NCBI RefSeq assembly: GCF_026914265.1
Contig: NC_069133.1
Location: 32,390,776 to 32,454,775, forward strand
Direction: 5' to 3'
Source of the DNA: Mya arenaria
Lineage: Eukaryota; Mollusca; Bivalvia; Myida; Myidae
DNA length: 64,000 bases
The notes beneath the pieces are model-generated. The model was not told where the DNA came from, searched no databases, and saw only the letters and a program-made list of their open reading frames with translations. The position numbers and the translations under genes are program-made. Positions 1-10,186 of the stretch are shown piece after piece (position 1 is the first letter of the stretch; each line of letters begins with the position of its first letter).

Positions 1-1512
1 TTTATTTCAACTGTCGAGTTTTATTCTCGTTCGCCAATAAGTTTTCAACACATTACGGAAGTGGTGTATTTTTTCGTATTTCCGTAACAGTGCGTCAACC
101 AATCAGCAGTGAGCTACGTATTTCATTAACGACAGAAAAGGGCCTTTTGAAAATCAATTTTTGAATGAATAAATCGTACAAAGTGACTAATTTCATACAT
201 GACAGTTACAATGTGAGGTTATGACGTATGTGTAAGTTGTTATGCAATTAGTATTTGTCATAGTAATTTATGTAGTAGAAATTGTGACTGCCTAAATGAC
301 TTTCTAAAATCGCCATTACGGTTGTTAGTTTGGTAAGGATTCTTTTTATTCAAATTAAACAGCATATACATACATGTATATCTTATTTGAAAAAAACAAT
401 AATAGTATGAATCAGCCCGCCAGAAAACAAGTATACAAAATACCTTTGGCCATTAAATATAGCAAACATAGCAAAATATCTTATGATTGCAATACTTATA
501 CATGAATGTATTATTATATACACATTGAATATGAGGAACACGTAATTTTGTATGTAGGGGAGAGCTAAGAGACAGATACAGTGTTTAATCCCCTGTCATA
601 TCATCATAACATAATGTTTGTACATACACATTTTAATAAACAATTTTAATGAATGAGTAGCCTATTTGTCATTGACGGGACGGGTAACATCTAAGTAACG
701 ATGTCACTCTGAGGTGTGACCCTTACCTACTGGAAAATAGTTCAAATTCAGACCGTGCAACATTTTGACGGTGAGGGATGGTTTGAGGACAAATATGTTG
801 TTATGTTTGAAGATACGATGAGTAAACTCAATAGTAGTGTGTGTTTCAGATAGTGGTTTTCATGATAAAACAAATGTTTGTATTTTTATTCAAACATAAC
901 CAAAGTGGATGAAATATCTTAAATCTGATCGCGTTTCACCTGCTTTAAACAGTTAAAAATCATATTTCGATAAGGAAATTTGCCATTGAAAAATCAAGCT
1001 TCAATTTTAAATAAAAAATGAAACATAAACAAACAAAAACACAACCAGAAATATTTGCTATATTTAGGACACTTGGCAATAAGCTATATGATTGTTTGTT
1101 GAAAAAATAGTTCGTAAATATTGATTTTGCCCGATGAATCAGTAAAGATATATATCATACCAATGCAGGATATTAATCTGACCAGAGGTCCCAGGATTTG
1201 ACTTCGTTAATCGTAAATGACCCGAAATTGTCATGTAATTATAAATCGCTGAACTACTGAAGAAACGTTAGACTGTTTAACACCCTTGTCATACACATAT
1301 TCGTTACATAACTGTATCACTGTACCACACAGCGCACAATGAAATTGATTACATGAGAAATTATTTCAGTTGAACAACGATGCATAGACAGGGGACGTCA
1401 ACGCGTCAGAGTAGACGACAGAGAAGGTATTAGTTGTCTGCAACCAGCCAGTTTTTGTTTTTATTTAGGGTAGTTTCAATGACCTTCACCTTTACTGAAA
1501 AACGAAGAGAAG
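1..1512. other. Upstream flank of SDHD, no gene recognised
   Basis: AT-rich sequence without a convincing exon or repeat array on either strand. The part nearest 1513 should hold the SDHD promoter and 5' UTR, but I see no TATA or CCAAT element I would defend. Confidence 0.4.
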
Positions 1513-1549
1513 ATGGCATCTTCGGTACTTTTTCGCTGTCTAGGTCGAG
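1513..1549 (+). CDS. SDHD: SDHD exon 1
   Basis: ATG at 1513, then 12 codons (MASSVLFRCLGR) plus one base, followed by the donor gtaatt at 1550. It begins the mitochondrial targeting sequence. The phase-1 end fits exon 2. Confidence 0.8.
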
Positions 1550-2366
1550 GTAATTTGGATTTTTCTGAATGACATTATGATTTATGTACATCTTCCTTAA
1601 AACTCTGACCTATTAAATGAATTGCTTAATTTAGTGGAAAAGACGGTTCGTTCACCTAAACCTTTAATACTCGTAACATCTTGTTAACATCCAAGACGAA
1701 GGTCAAGTTCATATTCTTCCGTAATTTGCAAGAACAGAATACATTGAGAAGGACTTCCGGATTTTACCATTCCAGAAAGTTATTTTACACACTTTTTGGT
1801 CTTTTAAACATGCTATAGTAAATAAGGATACTAAATCCAAGGTTATAGTACAGCGCTTCAGTCTGAAGTTTGTACAGACTTTTCCCTTTTCCAGAGACTT
1901 TCCTTACAAAACTAAAACACTTTTGACAACTAAATAAAAAAATTACCAACTGTACAATATTTTTTTTGTTATAATATTTAATGTGGTTGTTTTTATTGTT
2001 TGTCAAATATTCAGACAGACCATTGCTCCTCCTTTCATAAACTATGGTTGAACGGCTGATTGTACAGTACTTGAATTAGTGCGAGGGTTCTACATATACA
2101 TTTAAAGAGGAAAGAAAAATTAACAATAGTTCATGAAAGTTTGATTTTATAAGATATATTTAAACTCACCTGCAGTCTGCGAACTAACTTTTCAGATGAA
2201 CTTGCCCTTTCGGGCATCTCCCTAGCAATTTTAACTTGCCCGGACCAATTTTCACTTGCCCGAATAAATTTCAAATAAAATATAAAGCAAAGATCACATC
2301 AGAGTTGTTTTATTCATTCTCTAAATGACAAAAGAAGAGAGAAAACAGTATCTTCTGTCATCTCGA

Positions 2367-2397
<31 letters not shown>

Positions 2398-5300
2398 GTC
2401 GTCTTTTTCGTCTTTTTCACCAAAGAAGTCTTTCATGACACTCGTTTCCTGAAAAATTACAAGGCACATATTTACTCATGTAACGGTATAATAATTTTCT
2501 GAAATGAAATTTCATGCAATTACCTCTCAGCAACAACACAAGTTTTAGATATTTAAGTACCTGCTGTGCAATATCATCATCATCATCATCTATCCCTACT
2601 AGGTCCTCCGGCTCCTCATCTGGATCAGAAATGACATTTTCTGATCTATGACCTTCGTCTTTGAAACGCTTGCATCGGACTGGTTTAAATCAATCGTCCA
2701 ATCGGCTTTCAATTTTATACGCATAGTTATAAGCGTCTATTGATTCGGACTGCGGAGTAAGGCCAAAAAAAATATGTCTGGTTCAGGAAACGTTGTCCCA
2801 AAAAATTAGGAGGGTAGGCATTTTTTCCATTTTTTTTTTTTTTTTTTTGGACGTATGTTGTCTATGTGTAGACGATGCACAGAGCAGTCAGATCACTTTG
2901 TAACTCCCAGCATGTGGTATTGTGATGTGTGCTTGTTTCAATGCAGTCATTTAACCACATAGTAACAGAGCATTTCAACCCTGTATTTTCTGTAAGGACC
3001 ACAATGGAAATAAGGTTTAATCAACTACCTGTACCTTTCTGGTATTAATTTTAAAAGACATCAAAAATACAAATATTAAATTCGATCTTTTTTTCAAAAG
3101 CAAAGGAAGGCACATTTCACCTGCCAAAACGTTCCGCCCGGGCCTAAACTAGTTGCGGCTTCATATCTGGTGGCAAACAGTTTGGGGTTGGTTGGCCCAT
3201 GGAGCTCCTCGAATACTTCCGAAGCTGTGCAACCATGCTGGACCGCTTTCATGACCTGCCGCTAGGCTCCATGTTCACATTTTTAGAGTTTTATGGCCAT
3301 CAAAGTGGCTGGTGAACACGCCATGGGCGCCACCATTGTTGTGCGCTCTATTAACCCAAAGATCGATATAAACGCGCTCTATTAACCCAAAGAGCAATAA
3401 CTACAGAAAAGAAAATTTTCAATACGCAGTATAGCGGTTTTCGGCCGCGATTTCGAAAAAAAAGTTTAGGGTCGGCGGGTAAAAAATAGGGTCGGTCGGG
3501 TTTCCTGAACCAGACATATTTTTTTTTTTGGCCTAAGTGTACCAGTTGATACAGACCGCGTAAAACGTCATCAAATTTAGCGACTTTTACAAAGACGAGT
3601 AATACGTCATCAAATTTAGCGTATTTACTTTGTTTGTTGATTTTCGGATAAACGATTTCGTTCTCTTTTTTCACTTGCCCGATCGGGCAAGCAAATACGA
3701 TTTTTTACTTGCCCGACGGGATTTTTACTTGCCCCGGGCATCGGGCACATGGGTTATTTCGCAGACTGCACCTGTTATTTTACATTGCAGGAGGATCAGT
3801 GATCTTCAAAGCACAAATTTCACCATCTCTTCTACGAGCAAGTGTTCCCTCAAAGACAATATGTCTAACACCAGCAGCAGCATCGTCTATCCCGGTTCCT
3901 GAGTACTTCAGAGCCCGCAGAGGACCTTATACACCCGGTATTATTGCACTGTCACTAATTAAGAAACTTAAACTTTGGCAATAATTGATATTCAGACGCC
4001 TTAAAATCATCAACAGTGTTTGTTTGAATTGTTATAATGCAAGATTGCAGTTGAAAATGAAGGACTTTTTTGTATGTATGGGGGTATATTTTACTTTTAA
4101 TATATTAGCTACTTTCTCTCCAAATTGTTGTGTATAAAATGGCTTTAATTAACTATAAATATTTCAGAGGAAAAGCAAGGAAAGCACATGATGTTTGCAT
4201 CCACCCACTGGAAGGTTGAGCGAGTGTTGGCCGTCAGTATGATAGCCATCATGCCCTCCGCATTTTTCTTCCAGGGGCCTGTTATGGACTTTGTCTTCAC
4301 CACTTCAATCTTTATGCATGCTTTCTGGTTTGTTCACTCTTTAGTTTTAAGTAGTGTAAAAATGATGGTGCTTTTTTGTTTTGTAAAATTTGGTGGCAAT
4401 GTCTGAGAACCTAGCTTATAAGTAATATATTAATGCCCCCTTCGAGGAAGAGGGGTATATTGCTTTGCACATGTTGGTCGGTCGTTCCGTTGGTAGACCA
4501 AAGCTTGTTCAAGTGATAACTCAACAATCTTTGACGTATGGTCATCAAACTTGGCTTTAAGGTTGGGCCAGACCTGTAGATGAAACCTATTAATTTAAGG
4601 GGTCATCAGGTCAAAGTTCAAGGTCACAGTGACCTTTAATGGTAAAAGAATTTCAAAGCTGGTCGGAGTGATAATTAAACAATGCCTAGAACTTTGGTCA
4701 TCAAACTTGACATGGAGGCTGGGCTTGACCAGTAGATGACCCCTATTGATTTTGGGGGTCATCGGGCCAAAGGTCAAGGTCACAGTGACCTTCAATGATA
4801 AAAAGTTGTCCAAGTGATAACTTGACAATGCCTGCACCTATGGCCCTCAAACTTGACTTGGAGGTTGGGCCTGACCAGTAGATGACCCTTGGGTCACAGT
4901 GACTGGACAATTCCTGGACCTAGGTTTATCAAACTTGTCATGAAGCTTGGGCCTGACCAGTAGATGACCCCTGTTGATTTTGGGGGTCGTCAGGCAAAAG
5001 GTCAAAGTCACAGTGACCTTTAAAGCGAAGAAGTAAACAAAGCTTCTCCATGTGATGTCTCAATAATATCTAGTTCTGTGATCATCAATATTGACATGGA
5101 GGCTTGGCCTGTCTTGTAGATGATGCATATTGATTTTAGAGGTCATTAGGTCAAACATCACAGTGACCTTGAATGATAAAAGGTTGTCCGAGTAATAACT
5201 CGGCAATGCCTGCACCCATGGCCCTCAAACTTGACTTGGGGGTTGGGCCTGACCAGTAGATGACCCCTATTGATTTTAGGGGTCATTGGGTCAAAGGTCA

Positions 5301-7304
5301 AGGTAACAGTGACCTTGAATGCAAACTCTACAATTTCTTGACCTATGGTAATCAATCTTGACATGGAGGCTGGGCCTGACCAGTAGATGACCCCTATTGA
5401 TTTAAAGGTCAAGGTCGTAGTGACCTTGAATGCGAAAATATTGTTTGAGCGATAACTTGAAAATGCCTGCACCCATTGCCCTCAAACTTGACATTTAGGT
5501 TTGGGGTGACCAGTTGATGACCCCTATGAATTTTTAGGTCATAGAGTCAAAGTTCATGGTCATAACTCATATTCAACATTAAATTTTTTCATATTTACTT
5601 ATTCCCTGCTGTTAAGACTTTTTATCTGCAAATATCAGTCGTCATCTGAACATGGTTAAAAAACTGTACTTACTGTCTTCACACTTTGAATGGTCATAAT
5701 CTTACAACTGCCTCAAAGGCATCCAATGTCAATGACAAACCAGCTTTTATTTCGGTCCATGCACATTTCATTCAATTGTGCAAATAATCCTGATAACATG
5801 GCGCTCAGGGGGAAGGGGGCATAATGTTGACAAACATCTCTTGTTGTTATTGATCTGAGATCTCAATATTAAAATTCATGAAAATGGTTTTGGAGCGCTC
5901 TGTTATAATCATTCACTTTTGGATATGAATATACTTTTTAAATTCCTTTGAATCAAAATTTGTTTGGGGAATATACAGGAGTATTCATGTGTAGGGCCAT
6001 ATGATTCAGGTCGAATTTAATGGGTTACAAACCATTACCTTCTTACTGAATTATGGATGTTGATGCCCTATAGTAATCACCCCATCCATCTGTCTGTCTG
6101 TACACATATTTTATGGGAGTTTTGTTAATAACTTTAAACTTGTCAGCCAGTCATATCAAATTCATGCTTCAGAAATTTCTTAACAGTAACAATATATTAC
6201 TCTTTTGTGACAAGTTTTGTAACTTATGCTTAAATCTTGTCATATTTATGGCCATTTGTGAACATTTTTTATAGATTTGTTAATGACTTTAAAATTAAGC
6301 TATTAAGTTCAAACTTTCTTTTATTGCTCACAGAAATAATTTGCTCTTTCATGAAAAGTTGTACTACTCATGCTTGAATATTATTGCATTTATTGTCCTT
6401 CGTATACTTAGAAACTATACCATTTTTATGGTTTTGTTAATAACTCAAAAAACTAACAAGATATTATTAATTTCAAACTTTTGATAATTTTTATCAATTG
6501 GTATACATATTTAATACAGAAATATACAGGTTCAATTTGACTTTGTTTACAAACAACAATTTTTATATAGTCCTGTTTTCATGTTTGAATTTTCCCAAAA
6601 TAGGTGTCTGGACAATAACTCATGAACTGGTTGACAGATTTCAATTAATTTTGGTACACAAGTTGAACGCCATTAGATACAGATTATGTTTGACATTGAT
6701 TACAATCCTCTAATGTCCCATTCAGTCCACCAATGTTTGATGGAGTTATGTCCCCTTCAATCCTCCAATGTTTGATGGAGTTATGTCCCCTTTAATCCTG
6801 CATTTTTTATGGAGTTATGCAGGCCTCTAAATCCACTAATTTTTTATGGAGCTACATTGTATGACTGCTTTTCAAATGAACAGTTAAACATTCCTGTGAG
6901 CAGGTGTGGTGCGGGGATTTTCATCACTTCTGTGGAAGCTCTTGTTTCAAATGACGTGAATTTAATGAAAGTTTTTGTGTATATAATGTAATGACCTTTT
7001 TAGAAGACCTCATTAATTAATGAACAGCAGTTAGATTAAAAGCGCACTCACATTTGGAAATTAATTATGGTACATGCTTTATATTTATATAGATATTTCA
7101 CTTGCATTAACAATAGAAAATATGATTTTTTCCTTTTATTTCAGGGCGTTTGACCACGTGATGTCAGATTATGTGCAGAAATTCTTCCCCCCCGTCCACA
7201 AGATTTGGTACCTTATTTCAATTGTGGCCTTCGCTGGACTCATGAATTTCAACTATAATGATGTTGGCGTCACAACGGCCATTGCCATGCTGTGGAAATT
7301 GTAA
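1513..7304 (+). CDS. SDHD: SDHD: succinate dehydrogenase cytochrome b small subunit, mitochondrial (complete four-exon gene)
   Basis: Small membrane anchor of respiratory complex II in the inner mitochondrial membrane. With SDHC it binds heme b and ubiquinone and seats the SDHA/SDHB head. Joining 1513-1549, 3791-3937, 4168-4327 and 7145-7304 gives 504 nt, 167 aa plus stop (human about 159 aa). All junctions are GT-AG with matching phases (1, 1, 2). Residues 1 to about 60 are rich in Ser, Arg and Ala with few acids, as in a mitochondrial presequence. The family motif HWKVERV is at residues 75-81, where human has HWTSERV. MHAFW at 111-115 keeps the His of the heme-ligand region, and SDY at 122-124 keeps the Asp-Tyr of the quinone site. 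The C-terminal NYNDVG...AMLWKL matches the vertebrate end. Three hydrophobic helices follow HWK. The protein looks intact. Bases are seen; function comes from the family. Confidence 0.95.
2314..2448 (-). pseudogene. Exon-like fragment: acidic C-terminal exon inside the insertion
   Basis: The minus strand shows a good acceptor (tttttcag, ending at 2449), 44 codons and TGA overlapping an AATAAA. The peptide starts ETSVMKDFFGEKDEK, runs into poly-Asp encoded by a CAT/ATG microsatellite, and ends DTVFSLLLSFRE. It joins in phase 0 with the exon-like block at 2561-2679. It could be the 3' end of a transposon gene or a captured host fragment. Function is not recognised. Confidence 0.35.
2561..2679 (-). 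pseudogene. Exon-like fragment: acidic penultimate exon inside the insertion
   Basis: Minus strand. Acceptor ttaaaccag ends at 2680; donor GTACTT follows at 2560. The peptide includes DEEPEDLVG and a run of six Asp before IAQQ, and is in phase with 2314-2448. Poly-Asp here also coincides with a CAT microsatellite, so part of the open frame is compositional. Confidence 0.3.
2761..3533. mobile_element. Nested PIF/Harbinger-like non-autonomous element (TAA target duplication)
   Basis: The termini are inverted copies: GGCC, an A-run, then TATGTCTGGTTCAGGAAA at 2761 and its reverse complement ending at 3533. TAA flanks both sides (2758-2760 and 3534-3536), a 3-bp TWA duplication as known for PIF/Harbinger elements. 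It holds no intact transposase, a short direct repeat near 3340-3400 and an exon-like block on the minus strand. The ends are seen; the superfamily is inferred from duplication length and sequence. Confidence 0.6.
3121..3261 (-). pseudogene. Exon-like block captured in the nested element
   Basis: Minus strand, 47 codons in a symmetric phase 0-0 block with an acceptor (gagcctag) and a donor (CAG|GTGAAA). The peptide has protein-like composition (VQHGCTASEVFEELHGP, later PKLFATRYEA). I do not recognise the family. It may be a captured gene fragment or a remnant of the element's own gene. Confidence 0.3.
3791..3937 (+). CDS. SDHD: SDHD exon 2
   Basis: Acceptor ttacattgcag ends at 3790 and donor gtatta starts at 3938. 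It encodes the rest of the Ser/Arg/Ala-rich presequence and the start of the mature chain (PVPEYFRARRGPYTP). A transposon-like insertion ends only about 15 bp upstream of the acceptor. Confidence 0.85.
4168..4327 (+). CDS. SDHD: SDHD exon 3
   Basis: Acceptor tatttcag ends at 4167; donor gtttgt starts at 4328, splitting the Trp codon of MHAFW. It encodes the HWKVERV motif and the first two membrane helices, including the heme-region His112. Confidence 0.93.
4433..5822. repeat. Bivalve-type dispersed element with internal tandem blocks, SDHD intron 3
   Basis: It begins ATGCCCCCTTCG and ends GAAGGGGGCAT, giving about 11-bp inverted ends. Inside are imperfect blocks of about 120-220 bp, each with a GGTCATCAAACTTGACATGG-like segment, a GACCAGTAGATGACCCC segment and a GGTCAAGGTCACAGTGACC segment. 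Similar sequences are common in bivalve genomes. The open frames on the minus strand at 4595-4837 and 5158-5472 are shadows of this repeat. Confidence 0.6.
6025..6950. repeat. Second dispersed repeat in SDHD intron 3
   Basis: A loose array of segments such as GTTAATAACT, TTTGATGGAGTTATGTCCCC (twice near 6738-6800, with a third variant at about 6810) and a tail with CTCTTGTTT. The 4433-5822 element is also followed by CTCTTGTTGTT. The boundaries are approximate. Confidence 0.35.
7145..7304 (+). CDS. SDHD: SDHD exon 4 (C-terminus and stop)
   Basis: Acceptor ttttatttcag ends at 7144 and TAA is at 7302-7304. It encodes the SDY quinone-site segment, the third helix and the conserved NYNDVG and AMLWKL ending. 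Confidence 0.95.
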
Positions 7305-8810
7305 ATTTCACTATGAAAATTAAATGATACATTTAAAAAAAACAGTGAAAAATTTTGTTGATTTTTTTTTAATAATGTAAGTTTTCCATCAAAGATTTGT
7401 CATGTTTTTGCTATATTTTTGACAGGAAGAAATTAAAATAATGTATTGTTAAGACTTGTTGAAGTTTTATTCTAAAAATAATTACAGTTACATAATGAAG
7501 AAGCAGCTTTTATTTCCATACACATAAATATATTTATGTATAGAAGACAAACTCTTAGGTAATTTGTAGTATTTTTTCTGTCCTTAAGTTCCTGTTTTTC
7601 ATTCAGACCATCAAAATAAATCCCTGTTAAAATGGTTAAATAATCATGGCTTAAAAATACTGGTTATAAAAATATGTCTTTGTGATCATTCTTGTGCTTG
7701 TTAATGTAGAAAGTTAACAAAAAGCTACCCCCTGTTCAAAAGAACATTATTGTAATTACATGGTTTTGTTGTTTAACATTTATATTGTAATGTGCTGGTG
7801 CATTTAATGTGCTTGAATTAATTGCCATGATAAGCTTTTCTGATGTAATAAAACTGCAATGTGAGTCTTTTTTCTGCCTGGTTACATATTAATTTCAATA
7901 TGTGTCTTGTATTCTAAATATAAGAACTTGTACCTTGTTACTGAAATAATGCTAACTTGCTGAACAGTTACTCACTTATTTTGAGTAAAGCTGCTATGAC
8001 AAATGTTTTAATATCCAGACCCATAACAAATGCTGTAAAGATTTTCCCTTTGGTAATAGTGCTATAAATATTTTTTTTTATTTTCTGATTGTGTAGCTTA
8101 TTTTTGTCTGCAGTCTTTATCTGATTCAGTTGTATTTAAATAAATATTTCATAAATATACTTTGATGTTTATTTTTGATATTTGTTTCACTGTTATTCAT
8201 GCATTAATGCATTCGGCTATTTATTTTGTAAGTAGTGCAGTATAAGAACTCGACTAGTAAAAGAAATCATTTCAATTTGATGGAGTTTTAAGATTAATTT
8301 CACACAATGCTTGTCAAAGGGACATAACTCTAACATAACTGAGTTCATAATGCAGTATGTCTACAGGGACAGGCCAGGCAAACAATGACATACCGTGATG
8401 TTGAATGGTACAAGGGACAGAACCCAAATTCTGTAGACGCACACAAAAACACAAACAGAATACTTCAAAATCTATGTCCGATCTACTTTGGGAATTAGGT
8501 AAAATCTCACGCATGTAACACCCCATCAATCAGATTAAATAACCTGATATAAGTGTCAGAAGTCGTGTATAGAAACAAACACTGGTTGAATAGAAGTTCT
8601 TAAAATTTCATGTTCAGACACGGTTTAATAAAGCAAATCCTTTGAAAATGAGGATTTGAGTAGTTAGAAGACTTAGATGTAAAAGTATTTGAGTTTAGAT
8701 ATGTATATATTTTGAATTTTATATTTATATTTATTCAAAAATGTAAAACACGAAAGTGCCTTAATATCCAAACCAACGCTAGTAATACTTATTACTGAAA
8801 TACTGGTAAG
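7305..8810. other. SDHD 3' UTR and AT-rich intergenic DNA
   Basis: Very AT-rich sequence with several AATAAA-like hexamers. I see no gene, repeat array or RNA gene beyond the SDHD 3' end. Confidence 0.4.
7847..7852 (+). terminator. SDHD: Candidate SDHD polyadenylation signal
   Basis: AATAAA about 540 bp after the stop codon in AT-rich 3' flank. It would give a 3' UTR of ordinary length. Other A-rich variants lie downstream, so the exact site is inferred. Confidence 0.45.
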
Positions 8811-10186
8811 TGTTCTATAGAAGGAGACTCGTGGCAAAGTCGGAGGCACAGGCGTGACAGTATTCTATAGAAGGAGACTCGTGGCAAAGTCTGAGGCACA
8901 GGCGCGACAGTGTTCTATAGAAGGAGACTCGTGGCAAAGTCAGAGGCACAGGCGTGACAGTGTTCTATAGAAGACTCGTGGCAAAGTCAGAGGCACAGGC
9001 GTAACAGTGTTCTATAGAAGGAGACTCGTGGCAAAGTCAGAGGCACAGGCGTGGCAGTATTCTATAGAAGGAGACTCGTGGCAAAGTCTGAGGCACAGGC
9101 GCGACAGTGTTCTATAGAAGGAGACTCGTGGCAAAGTCCGAGGCACAGGCGTGACAGTGTTCTATAGAAGACTCGTGGCAAAGTCAGAGGCACAGGCGTG
9201 ACAGTGTTCTATAGAAGGAGACTCGTGGCAAAGTCCGAGGCACAGGCGTGACAGTGTTCTATTGAAGGAGACTCGTGGCAAAGTCAGAGGCACAGGCGTG
9301 ACAGTGTTCTATAGAAGGGGACTCGTGGCAAAGTCCGAGGCACAGGCGTGACAGTGTTCTATTGAAGGAGATTCGTGGCAAAGTCGGAGGCACAGGCGTA
9401 ACAGTGTTCTATAGAAGGAGGCTCGTGGCAAAGTCGGAGGCACAGGCGCGACAGTGTTCTATAGAAGGAGACTCGTGGCAAAGTCGGAGGCACAGGCGTG
9501 ACAGTGTTCTATAGAAGACTCGTGGCAAAGTCGGAGGCACAGGCGTGACAGTGTTCTATAGAAGGAGACTCGTGGCAAAGTCAGAGGCACAGGCGTGACA
9601 GTGTTCTATAGAAGGAGGTTCGTGGCAAAGTCAGAGGCACAGGCGTGACAGTGTTCTATAGAAGGAGGCTCGTGGAAAAGTCAGAGGCACAGGCGTGACA
9701 GTGTTCTATAGAAGGAGGCTCGTGGCAAAGTCCGAGGCACAGGCGTGACAGTGTTCTATTGAAGGAGGTTCGTGGCAAAGTCAGAGGCACAGGCGTGACA
9801 GTATTCTATAGAAGGAGACTCGTGGCAAAGTCAGAGGCACAGGCGTGACAGTGTTCTATAGAAGGAGGTTCGTGGCAAAGTCAGAGGCACAGGCGTGACA
9901 GTGTTCTATAGAAGGAGGCTCGTGGCAAAGTCAGAGGCACATGCGTGACAGTGTTCTATAGAAGGAGGCTCGTGGCAAAGTCGGAGGCACAGGCGTGACA
10001 GTGTTCTATAGAAGGAGGTTCGTGGCAAAGTCAGAGGCACAGGCGTGACAGTGTTCTATAGGAGACTCGTGGCAAAGTCGGAGGCACAGGCGTGACAGTG
10101 TTCTATAGAAGGAGACTCGTGGCAAAGTCGGAGGCACTGGCGTGACAGTGTTCTATAGAAGGAGACTCGTGGCAAAGTCAGTGTTC
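8811..10186. repeat. 50-bp minisatellite, about 28 copies
   Basis: The unit begins TGTTCTATAGAAGGAGACTC and contains GGCAAAGTC and GGCACAGGCGTGACAG. Most copies are 50 bp; some lack 3 bp (GAAGACTCG instead of GAAGGAGACTCG). Variants alternate at a few sites (A/G/C in GTCxGAGG, ctatAg/ctatTg). There is no coding function. Confidence 0.9.

Larger units (their letters stand above)
2168..3775. mobile_element. Outer DNA-transposon-like insertion in SDHD intron 1
   Basis: The left end (cctgcagtctgcgaactaac near 2170) and the inverted right end (gggttatttcgcagactgcacc near 3770) match as terminal inverted repeats around TGCAGTCTGCGAA. Both ends carry several short palindromic CTTGCCCG / CGGGCAAG blocks (about 2205-2265 and 3675-3750). 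The middle holds acidic exon-like sequence on the minus strand and a younger nested element. No transposase is recognised and the target duplication is unclear. Confidence 0.45.

Noticed and set aside
3351-3674. 107-codon minus-strand frame
   Set aside because: It crosses the right end of the nested transposon and a local duplication; no similarity or splice context.
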